Below are positions 26,087 through 33,818 of a DNA stretch of 64,000 nucleotides, in pieces. Source of the stretch: Polaromonas sp. AET17H-212 (lineage in GTDB: Bacteria; Pseudomonadota; Gammaproteobacteria; Burkholderiales; Burkholderiaceae_C); NCBI RefSeq assembly GCF_002379085.1, contig NZ_NBZW01000011.1, forward strand, positions 1-64,000, read 5' to 3'. Numbering within the stretch: the stretch's first letter is position 1; every line of letters starts with the position of its first letter. Made by a program: the position numbers and the translations under genes. The notes below the pieces were generated by a model. That model worked only from the letters and a program-made list of their open reading frames with translations. It ran no database searches and was not told the DNA's origin.

Positions 26087-27808
26087 CTAAAAACCGTCGG
26101 CCCGCCGGCTGTTTTGCAGCCGGGCGTTGTTTTCAACACACACCGGGAGGCTGACCATCTCCGGCTTCTGACACTGCCGGAAAATACACATGGGTCGGGC
26201 CACGAAGTTGCTATCGGCACACAAGGCGAGTGGATCGGGGGGCTTCACACGCTGCAGCACCTCCACCCGTTCCGGTGTCGCCGCCACCACCGGCGGCGGC
26301 GACGGGCTCGCGGTATCAACAGTCGGCGCTGTCTTTTTCGGTGGGGCGCGCCTGGCGGCGGGGCTTGGCCGCTGCTCCGTTGGCAAAGGCGCCCTGGCAG
26401 CGGCAGCAGCGGCGACCTGCTGCACCGGTGCAAGCGCCACCGCCACGGGTGCGGCAAGTGGGGCGAGTGGCCGATCCGCGACCCGCTGCACGGGCGCAGC
26501 AAGGGCCGGGGACTGCGCGACCCCGGTCTCGGGCACGCGGGCGCCGCGTCCCAGCATCAGCCCCAGCAACAGGGCCACGACGGCCACGGCCACCACGCCC
26601 GCACTCACACGCCACGAGAGGCCGGACCGGGCGGGCGCGTCCGCGGCGGGAGTCGGCGCCGAGACGGAAGCAGCCGGCCGCGGGGCAGCAAGTTCCCGTC
26701 GCCGGGGCGCAGCCGCCATGGGCTGTGTCGGATCATTGCGAGGCACCGCTGCCGGGGGCTGCGGTGAAGGCAACGGCGACTCCGCCCGGGCCGCCGGCTG
26801 CAGGGCAGACAAACCCGGCGGTGCCCAGATCGGGCCCAGCTCGGCGCGCCAGTCGAAACGGGACATGCCATTGGGCGTTTCGAGCGCCATGAGTTGCACC
26901 AGGGCCCCCACGCTTTGCGGCCTGTCCTTGACCTCGATCGCCAGCGCCTGGCTGATCGCCTGAACAAACGGCTGCGAATAACCGAGGCCAAACTGCTCCT
27001 GCACCGTGCGCGCCACCCGGGCAAACGGCGGCAGGCGGTCGCGCACGGCCCGGAAGGTGGCCGGCAGCGGGGGTTTGTTGCACAGCACGCCGTGCACCAC
27101 GGCAGCCAGCGCATACAGGTCGGTCCACGGCCCCTGGCGCATGTCGGGGGCGCCGGCGTGCTGCTCCAGCGGCGCGTAACTGAGCTTGAGGGCGTCGGTC
27201 AGGTCCTGCGTCTTGCCGCCCATGGCATGGCGCGCCGCGCCCAGGTCCAGCAGCACCGGCGGGCCGATGTCCTGCAGGAAGATGTTGTCGGGCGAGACGT
27301 CGCGGTGCACCGCGTGCCCCTGGTGCAGGGTCTTGAGTGCGCCCAGCACCGCCCACAGGACCTTGCGCAGCCAGGCCTCGGTCGGCGGGCTGCGCATCTG
27401 GCTGCGCGCCGCCTGCAGCGTGATACCGCGGTAGAGGGGCATCACCATGTAGGCGGTCTGGTGCGCCTCCCAGTAACGAAAAACCTTGACCAGCGAGGGA
27501 TGGTCGAACTGCGCCAGCAGCCGCGCCTCGGCCACGAACGACTGCAGCCCGGCCTGGAAGGCCGTCTGGTCAGCCGGGTCGCGAACCACCACCGCGCTAT
27601 CCGCGCCGCGGCAGGCCAGCGTGGCCGGCATGAACTCCTTGATGGCCACCGGCCGCTGCAGCGAGTGGTCAAACGCCTGGTAGACCATGCCGAAGCCGCC
27701 GGCCCCTAGCAGCCCCAGCACTTCGAACTCAGCCAGCCGCGTGCCCACCGGCAAGGCATCGACATGCGTGATCAGCGAAACGGGGGTCGGACTGGACGGA
27801 GCGGTCAT
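26087..27808 (-). CDS. Membrane-anchored Ser/Thr protein kinase (Hanks type)
   Basis: 573 residues. The kinase domain is at ~20-285: glycine loop GLLGAGGFGMVYQAF, Lys in PVAIKEFMP, Glu in FVAEARLL, catalytic loop HRDVSPDNIF and metal-binding DLGAARHAM, where the usual DFG reads DLG. A Pro/Ala-rich linker follows, then one membrane helix (~410-430, VVAVAVVALLLGLMLGRG) and a periplasmic Pro/Ala-rich stretch ending with a Cys-rich tail (LCADSNF, MCIFRQCQKP, PVCVENN), which may form disulfides. It probably senses the envelope; substrates unknown. It lies between rplM and rlmJ without clear operon ties. Confidence 0.9.
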   Translation of the reverse strand: MTAPSSPTPVSLITHVDALPVGTRLAEFEVLGLLGAGGFGMVYQAFDHSLQRPVAIKEFMPATLACRGADSAVVVRDPADQTAFQAGLQSFVAEARLLAQFDHPSLVKVFRYWEAHQTAYMVMPLYRGITLQAARSQMRSPPTEAWLRKVLWAVLGALKTLHQGHAVHRDVSPDNIFLQDIGPPVLLDLGAARHAMGGKTQDLTDALKLSYAPLEQHAGAPDMRQGPWTDLYALAAVVHGVLCNKPPLPATFRAVRDRLPPFARVARTVQEQFGLGYSQPFVQAISQALAIEVKDRPQSVGALVQLMALETPNGMSRFDWRAELGPIWAPPGLSALQPAARAESPLPSPQPPAAVPRNDPTQPMAAAPRRRELAAPRPAASVSAPTPAADAPARSGLSWRVSAGVVAVAVVALLLGLMLGRGARVPETGVAQSPALAAPVQRVADRPLAPLAAPVAVALAPVQQVAAAAAARAPLPTEQRPSPAARRAPPKKTAPTVDTASPSPPPVVAATPERVEVLQRVKPPDPLALCADSNFVARPMCIFRQCQKPEMVSLPVCVENNARLQNSRRADGF

Positions 27809-27993
27809 GAACGGAAGCGGGCTGAGGCAGCGTAAGGGCTGTCATTAGGCATGGACGCCCTGCTGCCGTCAAGGCGCCCGGTCGGCAGCAGCCCGGCGAC
27901 CGTCGGTATTGTGTTGCAGATTGCAAGCAGCCGGCCCGGCAGCCCGGCACCCCAAAAAAGCGCCTGCCGGCCGGCGCCCGTTAACATAGCGAC

Positions 27994-28992
27994 ATGTTCA
28001 GTTATCGCCACGCCTTCCATGCCGGCAACCATGCCGATGTGCTCAAGCACACCACGCTGATTGCGTTGATGAAGTATTTGACCCAGAAAGACACGGCGCT
28101 GACCGTGATCGACACGCACGCCGGCGCCGGCCTGTACCGCCTCGACGGCGACTACACCGAAACCAGCGGCGAAGCGCAGGAAGGCATCTTCCGCCTGGTT
28201 TCTGCATCAAAAACACCTGTAGTCGTTTCCGGATCAGCGCCAACCGCTACAAAAAAAGTAGCAAGCCCCAAAACCCCAGGCGCCGCGAAAGCCCCGGCCG
28301 ACGAGCCCCTGGCCCCTGCGCTGCAGGACTATGTCGACCTGCTGCGCGGCCTGAACCCGCAGTTCGCCGCAAGCGGCGATCCGGCGCACCTGAAGATTTA
28401 CCCTGGCTCGCCGTTCATCGAACAGCAGTTCCTCAGCGGCCGCGACAAGCTCAAGCTGTTTGAACTGCACCCGACCGATTTCAAGTCGCTGACCGGCAAC
28501 ATCGCGCAACTGGGTGTGGGCCGCCAGGTCACAGTGGCCTGCGAGGACGGCTTCGAGGTGCTGAAAACCTTTTTGCCGCCGCCGGCGCGCCGCGCCATGG
28601 TGCTGTGCGACCCGAGCTACGAGATCAAGAGCGACTACGCCCGCGTCGCCGCCTGCATGGGCGATGCCGTCAAGCGTTTTGCCACCGGCACCTACGTGGT
28701 CTGGTACCCCATCATTCCGCGCCCCGAGGCGCATGACCTGCCGCGCAAGCTCAAGACGCTGGCGACCAAGGCCGGCCGCAGCTGGCTCAATGCCACGCTC
28801 ACGGTCAAGTCCAGCAAGCTGACCACTGACGAGGCCGGCGACGTCAAACGCCCCGGCCTGCCGGCCAGCGGCATGTTTGTGATCAACCCGCCGCACACGC
28901 TCAAGGCCGACCTGCAGGCGGCCCTGCCACAGCTGGTGGCGCGCCTGGGACAGGACCGCAACGCCGGCTTCACGCTGGACCACGGCGGCTGA
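27994..28992 (+). CDS. rlmJ: 23S rRNA (adenine-2030-N6)-methyltransferase RlmJ
   Basis: 332 residues against about 280 in typical members. It starts MFSYRHAFHAGNHADVLKH, the RlmJ hallmark, followed by VIDTHAGAGLYRL (SAM loop) and the catalytic DPSYEIK (DPPY-type). The extra length is an Ala/Pro/Lys-rich insert at about residues 70-105 (SASKTPVVVSGSAPTATKK and on), encoded by a minus-orientation dispersed repeat copy plus flanking bases. The insert falls between the first and second parts of the helical/catalytic core, probably a surface loop, so activity is likely kept. Confidence 0.93.
   Translation: MFSYRHAFHAGNHADVLKHTTLIALMKYLTQKDTALTVIDTHAGAGLYRLDGDYTETSGEAQEGIFRLVSASKTPVVVSGSAPTATKKVASPKTPGAAKAPADEPLAPALQDYVDLLRGLNPQFAASGDPAHLKIYPGSPFIEQQFLSGRDKLKLFELHPTDFKSLTGNIAQLGVGRQVTVACEDGFEVLKTFLPPPARRAMVLCDPSYEIKSDYARVAACMGDAVKRFATGTYVVWYPIIPRPEAHDLPRKLKTLATKAGRSWLNATLTVKSSKLTTDEAGDVKRPGLPASGMFVINPPHTLKADLQAALPQLVARLGQDRNAGFTLDHGG
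28203..28264 (-). repeat. Dispersed ~60 bp repeat, copy 5 (insert in rlmJ)
   Basis: Minus strand reads TTGCTACTTTTTTTGTAGC, then GGTTGGCGCTGATCCGG, then a right end GACTACAGGTGTTTTTGATG. The paired GCTAC/GTAGC arms are perfect. It coincides with the extra segment of RlmJ. Confidence 0.7.
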
Positions 28993-29013
28993 CTGGAAAC
29001 TGCCACCGGTAAA

Positions 29014-29386
29014 GGGTCAGCGCAAGCATGTGATCCTGGTGGTGGAGAACGACGACGCAATCCGCAGCAAGCTCGCCCGCGTGCGGCGCTGGAGGGTCTC
29101 GGGACGGTAGCGGCCGCCGATGGCCGGTCCGGCCTCGCCCAGGTCAGCGGCAAAGCCGTGACGGCCCGCTCTGACCTGTACAGCCTGGGCGTCATGCTGT
29201 TCGAGATGCTGGCCGGACGGCGCCCCTTCATCGCGGAATCGCTGGAACTGCTGCTGGCCAGGCACCTGCGCGCCGACACGCCGATGCTGCCTGCGGCCCA
29301 TCGTCAACAAACTGATGGCGAAAACCCCCGACCACCGTTACGCATCGGCCGACGCCCTGCTCGCGGATTTCGCGCGGGCGAGCTGA
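29014..29386 (+). pseudogene. Decayed receiver-domain and Ser/Thr-kinase fragments
   Basis: Three frames carry recognisable pieces. RKHVILVVENDDAIRSKLARV (from 29021) looks like the start of a response-regulator receiver. After a frame change, LEGLGTVAAADGRSGLAQV resembles the next part of a receiver. It runs directly into VTARSDLYSLGVMLFEMLAGRRPF, a kinase subdomain IX-X signature. After another shift near 29290, LRPIVNKLMAKTPDHRYASA and a last stretch to the TGA at 29384 give the end of a kinase. The rest of both domains is missing, so this is a deletion-joined relic, not a functional gene. Confidence 0.8.
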
Positions 29387-29410
29387 AAGCCCCCTCCAGC
29401 GGAGTCAACA

Positions 29411-29446
29411 ATTAACCGACCGATCGGTCGGTTAATTCGCTATACT
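29411..29446 (+). promoter_or_regulatory. PaaR-type palindromic operator and promoter of paaABCDE
   Basis: A perfect 26-base palindrome centred between 29423 and 29424 contains ACCGACCGATCGGTCGGT, the form bound by TetR-family PaaR regulators in betaproteobacteria. A -10-like TATACT follows at 29441-29446, so a bound dimer would cover the -35 region. Phenylacetyl-CoA is the known inducer of PaaR systems. No tetR gene is seen in the window. Confidence 0.8.
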
Positions 29447-29489
29447 CCGGCTTGCCCCGTCCTGCAGACCGGGTGACAGGAGACAAGAC

Positions 29490-30497
29490 ATGTACACGCA
29501 ATCACTCGACGTGCCCGATGCGTTGACCCCGGCCTTGGCGTCGGTGCCGCCCGCCCCCGACGCGTTGCAGACCCGCTTCGACGAAAAAATCGACGCCGAC
29601 CAGAAGATCGAGCCGCAGGACTGGATGCCCGAGGCCTACCGCCGCACCCTGGTGCGCCAGATCAGCCAGCACGCGCACAGCGAGATCATCGGCATGCAGC
29701 CCGAAGGCAACTGGATCTCGCGCGCGCCCTCGCTCAAGCGCAAGGCGATTTTGCTGGCCAAGGTGCAGGATGAAGGCGGCCACGGCCTCTACCTGTATTC
29801 GGCCGCCGAAACCCTGGGCGTGGGCCGCGACAGCCTGCTCGATGCCCTGCACACCGGCAAGGCCAAGTACAGCTCCATCTTCAACTACCCGACGCTGCAA
29901 TGGGCCGATGTCGGCGTGATCGGCTGGCTGGTCGACGGCGCGGCCATCATGAACCAGGTGCCGATCTGCCGCTGCTCCTACGGTCCGTATGCGCGCGCCA
30001 TGATCCGCATCTGCAAGGAAGAAAGTTTTCACCAGCGCCAGGGTTTTGAAAGCCTGATGGTGCAGATGCAGGGCACGCCCGAGCAGCGCGCCATGGTGCA
30101 GGACGCGGTGAACCGCTGGTGGTGGCCGGTGCTGGCGATGTTCGGCCCGCCCGATGCGGCCAGCACCAACACCGCGCAAGGCATGCGCTGGGGCATCAAG
30201 CGCATTTCCAACGACGAGCTGCGCCAGAAGTTTGTCGACGCCACCGTGCCGCAGGCCGCGGTGCTGGGCGTGACCTTGCCCGACCCCGACCTGAAGTGGA
30301 ACGAGGAACGCCAGCAGCACGACTACGGCGCCATCGACTGGGACGAGTTCTGGGCCGTGGTCAACGGCAACGGCCCCTGCAACAAGGAACGCCTGGCGAA
30401 CCGCGTGAAAGCGCATGAGGATGGCCAGTGGGTGCGCGATGCGGCGCAAGCGCATGCGGCCAAACAGAAAGCCCGCCAGATGAAGGAAGCAGCATGA
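29490..30497 (+). CDS. paaA: 1,2-phenylacetyl-CoA epoxidase, catalytic subunit PaaA
   Basis: 335 residues. PaaA is the di-iron subunit that inserts oxygen to form ring-1,2-epoxyphenylacetyl-CoA. Di-iron ligands are in the ferritin-like core: [15 protein letters not shown] and [13 protein letters not shown] carry the EX2H pairs. [20 protein letters not shown] and [13 protein letters not shown] are family-typical. First gene of the operon under the PaaR-type operator; its stop overlaps the paaB start (ATGA). Confidence 0.97.
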   Translation: MYTQSLDVPDALTPALASVPPAPDALQTRFDEKIDADQKIEPQDWMPEAYRRTLVRQISQHAHSEIIGMQPEGNWISRAPSLKRKAILLAKVQDEGGHGLYLYSAAETLGVGRDSLLDALHTGKAKYSSIFNYPTLQWADVGVIGWLVDGAAIMNQVPICRCSYGPYARAMIRICKEESFHQRQGFESLMVQMQGTPEQRAMVQDAVNRWWWPVLAMFGPPDAASTNTAQGMRWGIKRISNDELRQKFVDATVPQAAVLGVTLPDPDLKWNEERQQHDYGAIDWDEFWAVVNGNGPCNKERLANRVKAHEDGQWVRDAAQAHAAKQKARQMKEAA

Positions 30498-30787
30498 GCA
30501 ACACACACAACGACTGGCCACTCTGGGAAGTGTTTGTGCGCTCCAAGCAAGGTTTAGAGCACAAACACTGCGGCAGCCTGCATGCGACCGATGCGCAGCA
30601 GGCGCTGCAGATGGCGCGCGACGTCTACACACGGCGCCAGGAGGGCGTGAGCATCTGGGTCGTGCCGTCGACCACCATCACCGCCAGCGAGCCCGACGAC
30701 AAGGCCGCGTTTTTCGAGCCCATGGCCGACAAGATTTACCGGCACCCGACCTTTTACGAAATCCCTGACGAAGTGGGCCACATGTGA
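30494..30787 (+). CDS. paaB: 1,2-phenylacetyl-CoA epoxidase, structural subunit PaaB
   Basis: 97 residues, the usual small size. It bridges PaaA-PaaC dimers into the larger complex. The sequence [46 protein letters not shown] and [11 protein letters not shown] are clear hallmarks. The ATG at 30494 overlaps the paaA stop by 4 bases; its stop overlaps the GTG start of paaC. Confidence 0.97.
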   Translation: MSNTHNDWPLWEVFVRSKQGLEHKHCGSLHATDAQQALQMARDVYTRRQEGVSIWVVPSTTITASEPDDKAAFFEPMADKIYRHPTFYEIPDEVGHM

Positions 30788-31575
30788 ATACCGTTGAAGC
30801 CCCCGTCAGAACAGCCCCACTGGACCACCTGCTGCACCTGGCCGACAACGCGCTGGTGCTGGGCCAGCGCAATGCCGAGTGGTGCGGCAACGGTCCGGTG
30901 CTGGAGGAAGACATCGCGCTGGCCAACATGAGCCTGGACCTGATCGGCCAGGCGCGCATGCTGTACCAGCACGCAGCCGCCGTAGCCGGCAATGGTGCCA
31001 CCGAAGATTCGCTGGCCTACTTCCGTAGCGCCGAGGAGTTCCGCAACTACACGCTGCTCGAGTTGCCTCATGCGTCCAGCGCTTCGGAGCGCGACTATGC
31101 AGTGACCATCGTCCGCAATTTCCTCTACAGCGCCCTGATGCTGCTGCTGTGGGAAGCCTTGCAGAAATCGAAGGACGCGCAGCTGGCCGCGATTGCGGGC
31201 AAATCGTTCAAGGAAGTGCGTTACCACTTTCGCCACTCGCGCGACTGGCTGGTGCGCCTGGGCGACGGCACCACCGAATCGCAGGCCCGCACCCAGGCTG
31301 CCTTGAAACATTTAATGCCTTACACCCAGGAGTACTGGTCGGTATCAGCTATTGAAAAGATAGCAAACATGGAAGGCCACGGCATTGATGTCGCCGCGCT
31401 GAAAAGCAGTTGGGACGATCTCGTCAACGACGCCCTGCAGGAAGCCGGGTTGCAGCGGCCGGCCCCTGGTGCCGACCTGCCACAGGGAAAAAACGGACAA
31501 CACAGCGACCACCTGGCGCCGCTGCTGGCCGAAATGCAAAGCCTGGCGCGCGCTCACCCGAACGCTCTATGGTGA
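30784..31575 (+). CDS. paaC: 1,2-phenylacetyl-CoA epoxidase, subunit PaaC
   Basis: 263 residues. PaaC is the ferritin-like partner that stabilises PaaA and lacks a working iron site. Visible are LLHLADNALVLGQRNAEWCG, NMSLDLIGQARMLYQHA, and KSFKEVRYHFRHSRDWLVRLGDGT. It starts with GTG in GTGA overlapping the paaB stop. Residues ~174-196 (AALKHLMPYTQEYWSVSAIE and on) come from a minus-orientation dispersed repeat copy. Confidence 0.96.
   Translation: MNTVEAPVRTAPLDHLLHLADNALVLGQRNAEWCGNGPVLEEDIALANMSLDLIGQARMLYQHAAAVAGNGATEDSLAYFRSAEEFRNYTLLELPHASSASERDYAVTIVRNFLYSALMLLLWEALQKSKDAQLAAIAGKSFKEVRYHFRHSRDWLVRLGDGTTESQARTQAALKHLMPYTQEYWSVSAIEKIANMEGHGIDVAALKSSWDDLVNDALQEAGLQRPAPGADLPQGKNGQHSDHLAPLLAEMQSLARAHPNALW
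31308..31366 (-). repeat. Dispersed ~60 bp repeat, copy 6 (inside paaC)
   Basis: Minus strand: TTTGCTATCTTTTCAATAGC, then TGATACC, and a right end GGTGTAAGGCATTAAATGTT. The perfect GCTAT/ATAGC arms and the AAGGC right end mark it; the core is diverged. Confidence 0.55.
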
Positions 31576-32144
31576 GCGCTTCGCACCCACCACGAGCTCC
31601 GGAGAGCGGTTATGGAACACCTCCCGCAAGCGGGAAGGTGGTGGTGAACACCCTGCAGCAGGTCTGGGACGTGCTCGAAGCCGTGCCCGACCCGGAGATC
31701 CCGGTGGTGTCCATCCGCGAGCTGGGCATTCTGCGCGACGTGCGCCATGTCGAGGGCGGCGTGGAAGTCATCATCACACCGACCTACAGCGGTTGCCCGG
31801 CCATGGGGCAGATCGAGGACGACATCCGCGCCGCGCTGGCGCTGCACCAGCTCAGCGCGCGCATCACCACCCAGCTGGCGCCGGCCTGGACCACCGACTG
31901 GATGACTGCAGCCGCGAAAGCCAAGCTGCACAGCTACGGCATTGCGCCGCCGCACACCACCGCGCCCGGCAACGACAAGGTCATTCGCTTTGCGCCCCGG
32001 CACCAGGCGGCGGACGCTGTGGCCTGTCCGCAGTGCGGCTCGGTCAACACCACCGAAACCTCGCACTTTGGCGCCACCGCCTGCAAGGCGCTGTACAAGT
32101 GCCTGGACTGCCTGGAGCCGTTTGACTACTTCAAACCCTATTGA
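31569..32144 (+). CDS. paaD: Phenylacetyl-CoA epoxidase assembly factor PaaD
   Basis: About 191 residues. PaaD has an N-terminal MIP18/DUF59 domain (VWDVLEAVPDPEIPVVSIRELGILRDV, with PTYSGCPAM holding the conserved Cys) and a C-terminal zinc-ribbon (CPQCGS near 157 and CLDC near 182). It matures the Fe-S cluster of the PaaE reductase or the di-iron enzyme. The ATG at 31569 overlaps paaC by 7 bases; a GTG at 31644 after GGGAAGG is a good alternative that would drop a Pro/Ser-rich lead. Confidence 0.93.
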   Translation: MVSASHPPRAPESGYGTPPASGKVVVNTLQQVWDVLEAVPDPEIPVVSIRELGILRDVRHVEGGVEVIITPTYSGCPAMGQIEDDIRAALALHQLSARITTQLAPAWTTDWMTAAAKAKLHSYGIAPPHTTAPGNDKVIRFAPRHQAADAVACPQCGSVNTTETSHFGATACKALYKCLDCLEPFDYFKPY

Positions 32145-32155
32145 TTGAGCCGCCC

Positions 32156-33280
32156 ATGTCTGTTCCCCACTTTCACCCGCTGGTCGTTACCCGTGTCACC
32201 CCCGAAGCGGCCGGCGCCGTGGCCGTCAGCTTTGCGATTCCGCCCGAACTGCGCAGCCTGTATGGCTTCACGCCGGGCCAGTTCCTCACGCTCAAGGCCA
32301 CGATAGACGGCGCGCCGGTGCGCCGCAGCTACTCCATCTGCAGCAGCACGCAGCGCCTGGCCGCCGACCACGACATCGAGGTCGGCATCAAGCCGGTCGA
32401 AGGCGGCATCTTCTCCAACTGGGCCACGCAACTGCAGCCCGGCGACACCCTGGACGTGATGCCGCCGGACGGCCGCTTCACGCCGCGCCTGAGCGGTGCG
32501 GTGCACCGCGTCGGCTGGGCGGCCGGCTCGGGCATCACGCCGCTGCTGTCCATCATCGCCAGCACGCTGGCCGGCGAAGCCGACGCCACCTTCACGCTGG
32601 TGTACTGCAACCAGCGCAGCAGCAGCATCCTGTTCAATGAAGCGCTGCAGGACCTCAAGGACCGTTATCCGTCCCGCCTGAGCCTGGTCCACCTGCTTTC
32701 GCGCCAGTCGCAGGATGTCCCGCTGTTCAACGGCCGGCTCGACGCGGCCAAGGTCAGCGAACTGCTGGCCACCCTGATCCCGCCGGCCAGCATCGACGAG
32801 ACCTTTGTCTGCGGGCCGGAAGCCATGATCGAAGGCTGCCTGCAGGCCCTGCTGGCGGCCGGCGTGCCCAAAGACCGCATCCATGCCGAACGTTTCACGA
32901 GCGCGGTGCAACCCGCCGACGCTATGAAATCAGGAGCTGCCGGCGCAACAGAGACGGGCGCTGGAGGCCAAAAAGTCTTGAAAAACGGGGAGGCCACGGG
33001 CACCGTCCGCCTGTCGGTGCAGCTCGATGGCAAGGCGCACGAGTTGCGCATGTTTGCGCATGAACGCGTGCTGGACGTGGCGCTGGCCGCCGGCCTGGAC
33101 CTGCCCTACAGTTGCAAGGGCGGCGTCTGCTGCACCTGCCGCGCCAAGGTGCTCGAGGGACAGGTCACCATGGAAAAAAACTTCACGCTGGAAGACTGGG
33201 AAGTGCAAAAAGGCTTTGTGCTGAGCTGCCAGGCGCGGCCCCTGAGCGACAGCGTGTCCATCAGCTACGACGAAAGGTAG
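32156..33280 (+). CDS. paaE: 1,2-phenylacetyl-CoA epoxidase reductase PaaE
   Basis: 374 residues. PaaE passes electrons from NADPH through FAD and a [2Fe-2S] cluster to PaaA. The N-terminal FAD domain has RRSYSICSS, the NAD domain has AGSGITPLLSII and FVCGPEAMIEGC, and the C-terminal ferredoxin domain has CKGGVCCTCRAKV with the fourth Cys in LSCQARPLSD. The linker between NAD and ferredoxin domains (~257-285, MKSGAAGATETGAGGQKVL) is encoded by the dispersed repeat. Last gene of the paaABCDE set. Confidence 0.96.
   Translation: MSVPHFHPLVVTRVTPEAAGAVAVSFAIPPELRSLYGFTPGQFLTLKATIDGAPVRRSYSICSSTQRLAADHDIEVGIKPVEGGIFSNWATQLQPGDTLDVMPPDGRFTPRLSGAVHRVGWAAGSGITPLLSIIASTLAGEADATFTLVYCNQRSSSILFNEALQDLKDRYPSRLSLVHLLSRQSQDVPLFNGRLDAAKVSELLATLIPPASIDETFVCGPEAMIEGCLQALLAAGVPKDRIHAERFTSAVQPADAMKSGAAGATETGAGGQKVLKNGEATGTVRLSVQLDGKAHELRMFAHERVLDVALAAGLDLPYSCKGGVCCTCRAKVLEGQVTMEKNFTLEDWEVQKGFVLSCQARPLSDSVSISYDER
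32921..32979 (+). repeat. Dispersed ~60 bp repeat, copy 7 (inter-domain linker of PaaE)
   Basis: Reads GCTATGAAATCAGGAGCTGC, then CGGCGCAACAGAGACGGGCGC, then TGGAGGCCAAAAAGTC. Closely matches the copies at 7221 and 41771. In frame, it codes for the Gly/Ala-rich PaaE linker. Confidence 0.72.
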
Positions 33281-33377
33281 CCCCCACGGTTGCTCACTGC
33301 GTGTAGCGCCCTGCCCCCCGGGGGGGGGCCGCTGCGCCTGCGGACTGGCAAAGCCAGATCCGCGGCCCCTGCTTGAA
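33280..33377 (+). repeat. GC-rich intergenic repeat (family 2), after paaE
   Basis: About 98 bases starting GCCCCCACGGTTGCTCACTG and ending CGCGGCCCCTGCTTGA. Inverted pairs CCCCCCGGGGGGGGG and GGCAAAGCC are present. It begins on the last base of the paaE stop and may act as its transcript end. Confidence 0.7.
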
Positions 33378-33425
33378 GGGGATGTTGCCTCGTGCGCTTC
33401 ATCCGCACGCCGGCGGATTGTGTTC

Positions 33426-33758
33426 TCAGTGGGTTCTCGAATTCCAGACGTGGAGTTCGAAAAACGCGTTCTGGGCTGCAATTTTCATCTGACGGAAGAC
33501 GGCGCGGGTGGCGTGGTCTGCGGCCTGTTCCCAGCGGGCAATCGCCATGGTTTCTTCGGCCGAGCGCGGGGCATCGGGGTTTTCGGCGCGCATCGAACGC
33601 GCCGCCAGCCATTCCACATAGGCGCCGCGCACCGCGGACGCGCCGCCCAGCGCGTACTCCATCACGTCAAGGAATTTTTGCTCGGCGGTCTGGCGCTGCG
33701 CGTCTGTCAGCCCGACGGCCGACTGCAGGGATGCGTTGTATTTGCTCTGCGTTCTCAT
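33426..33758 (-). CDS. Hypothetical protein, helical, about 110 residues
   Basis: Residues are mostly helix-forming with no signal peptide or membrane segment: SKYNASLQSAVGLTDAQRQTA, EYALGGASAVRGAYVEWLAA, then FRQMKIAAQNAFFELHVWN. Codon use matches nearby genes, which supports it being real. I do not recognise a family. It lies 60 bases downstream of cydB on the same strand, after a gap that does not contain a clear terminator. Confidence 0.6.
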   Translation of the reverse strand: MRTQSKYNASLQSAVGLTDAQRQTAEQKFLDVMEYALGGASAVRGAYVEWLAARSMRAENPDAPRSAEETMAIARWEQAADHATRAVFRQMKIAAQNAFFELHVWNSRTH

Positions 33759-33818
33759 GAGGATGGGTTGGCAACGTGAGGAAAGGCTGGATTCTATCGC
33801 CAGCCGGCCGCAACGCCC

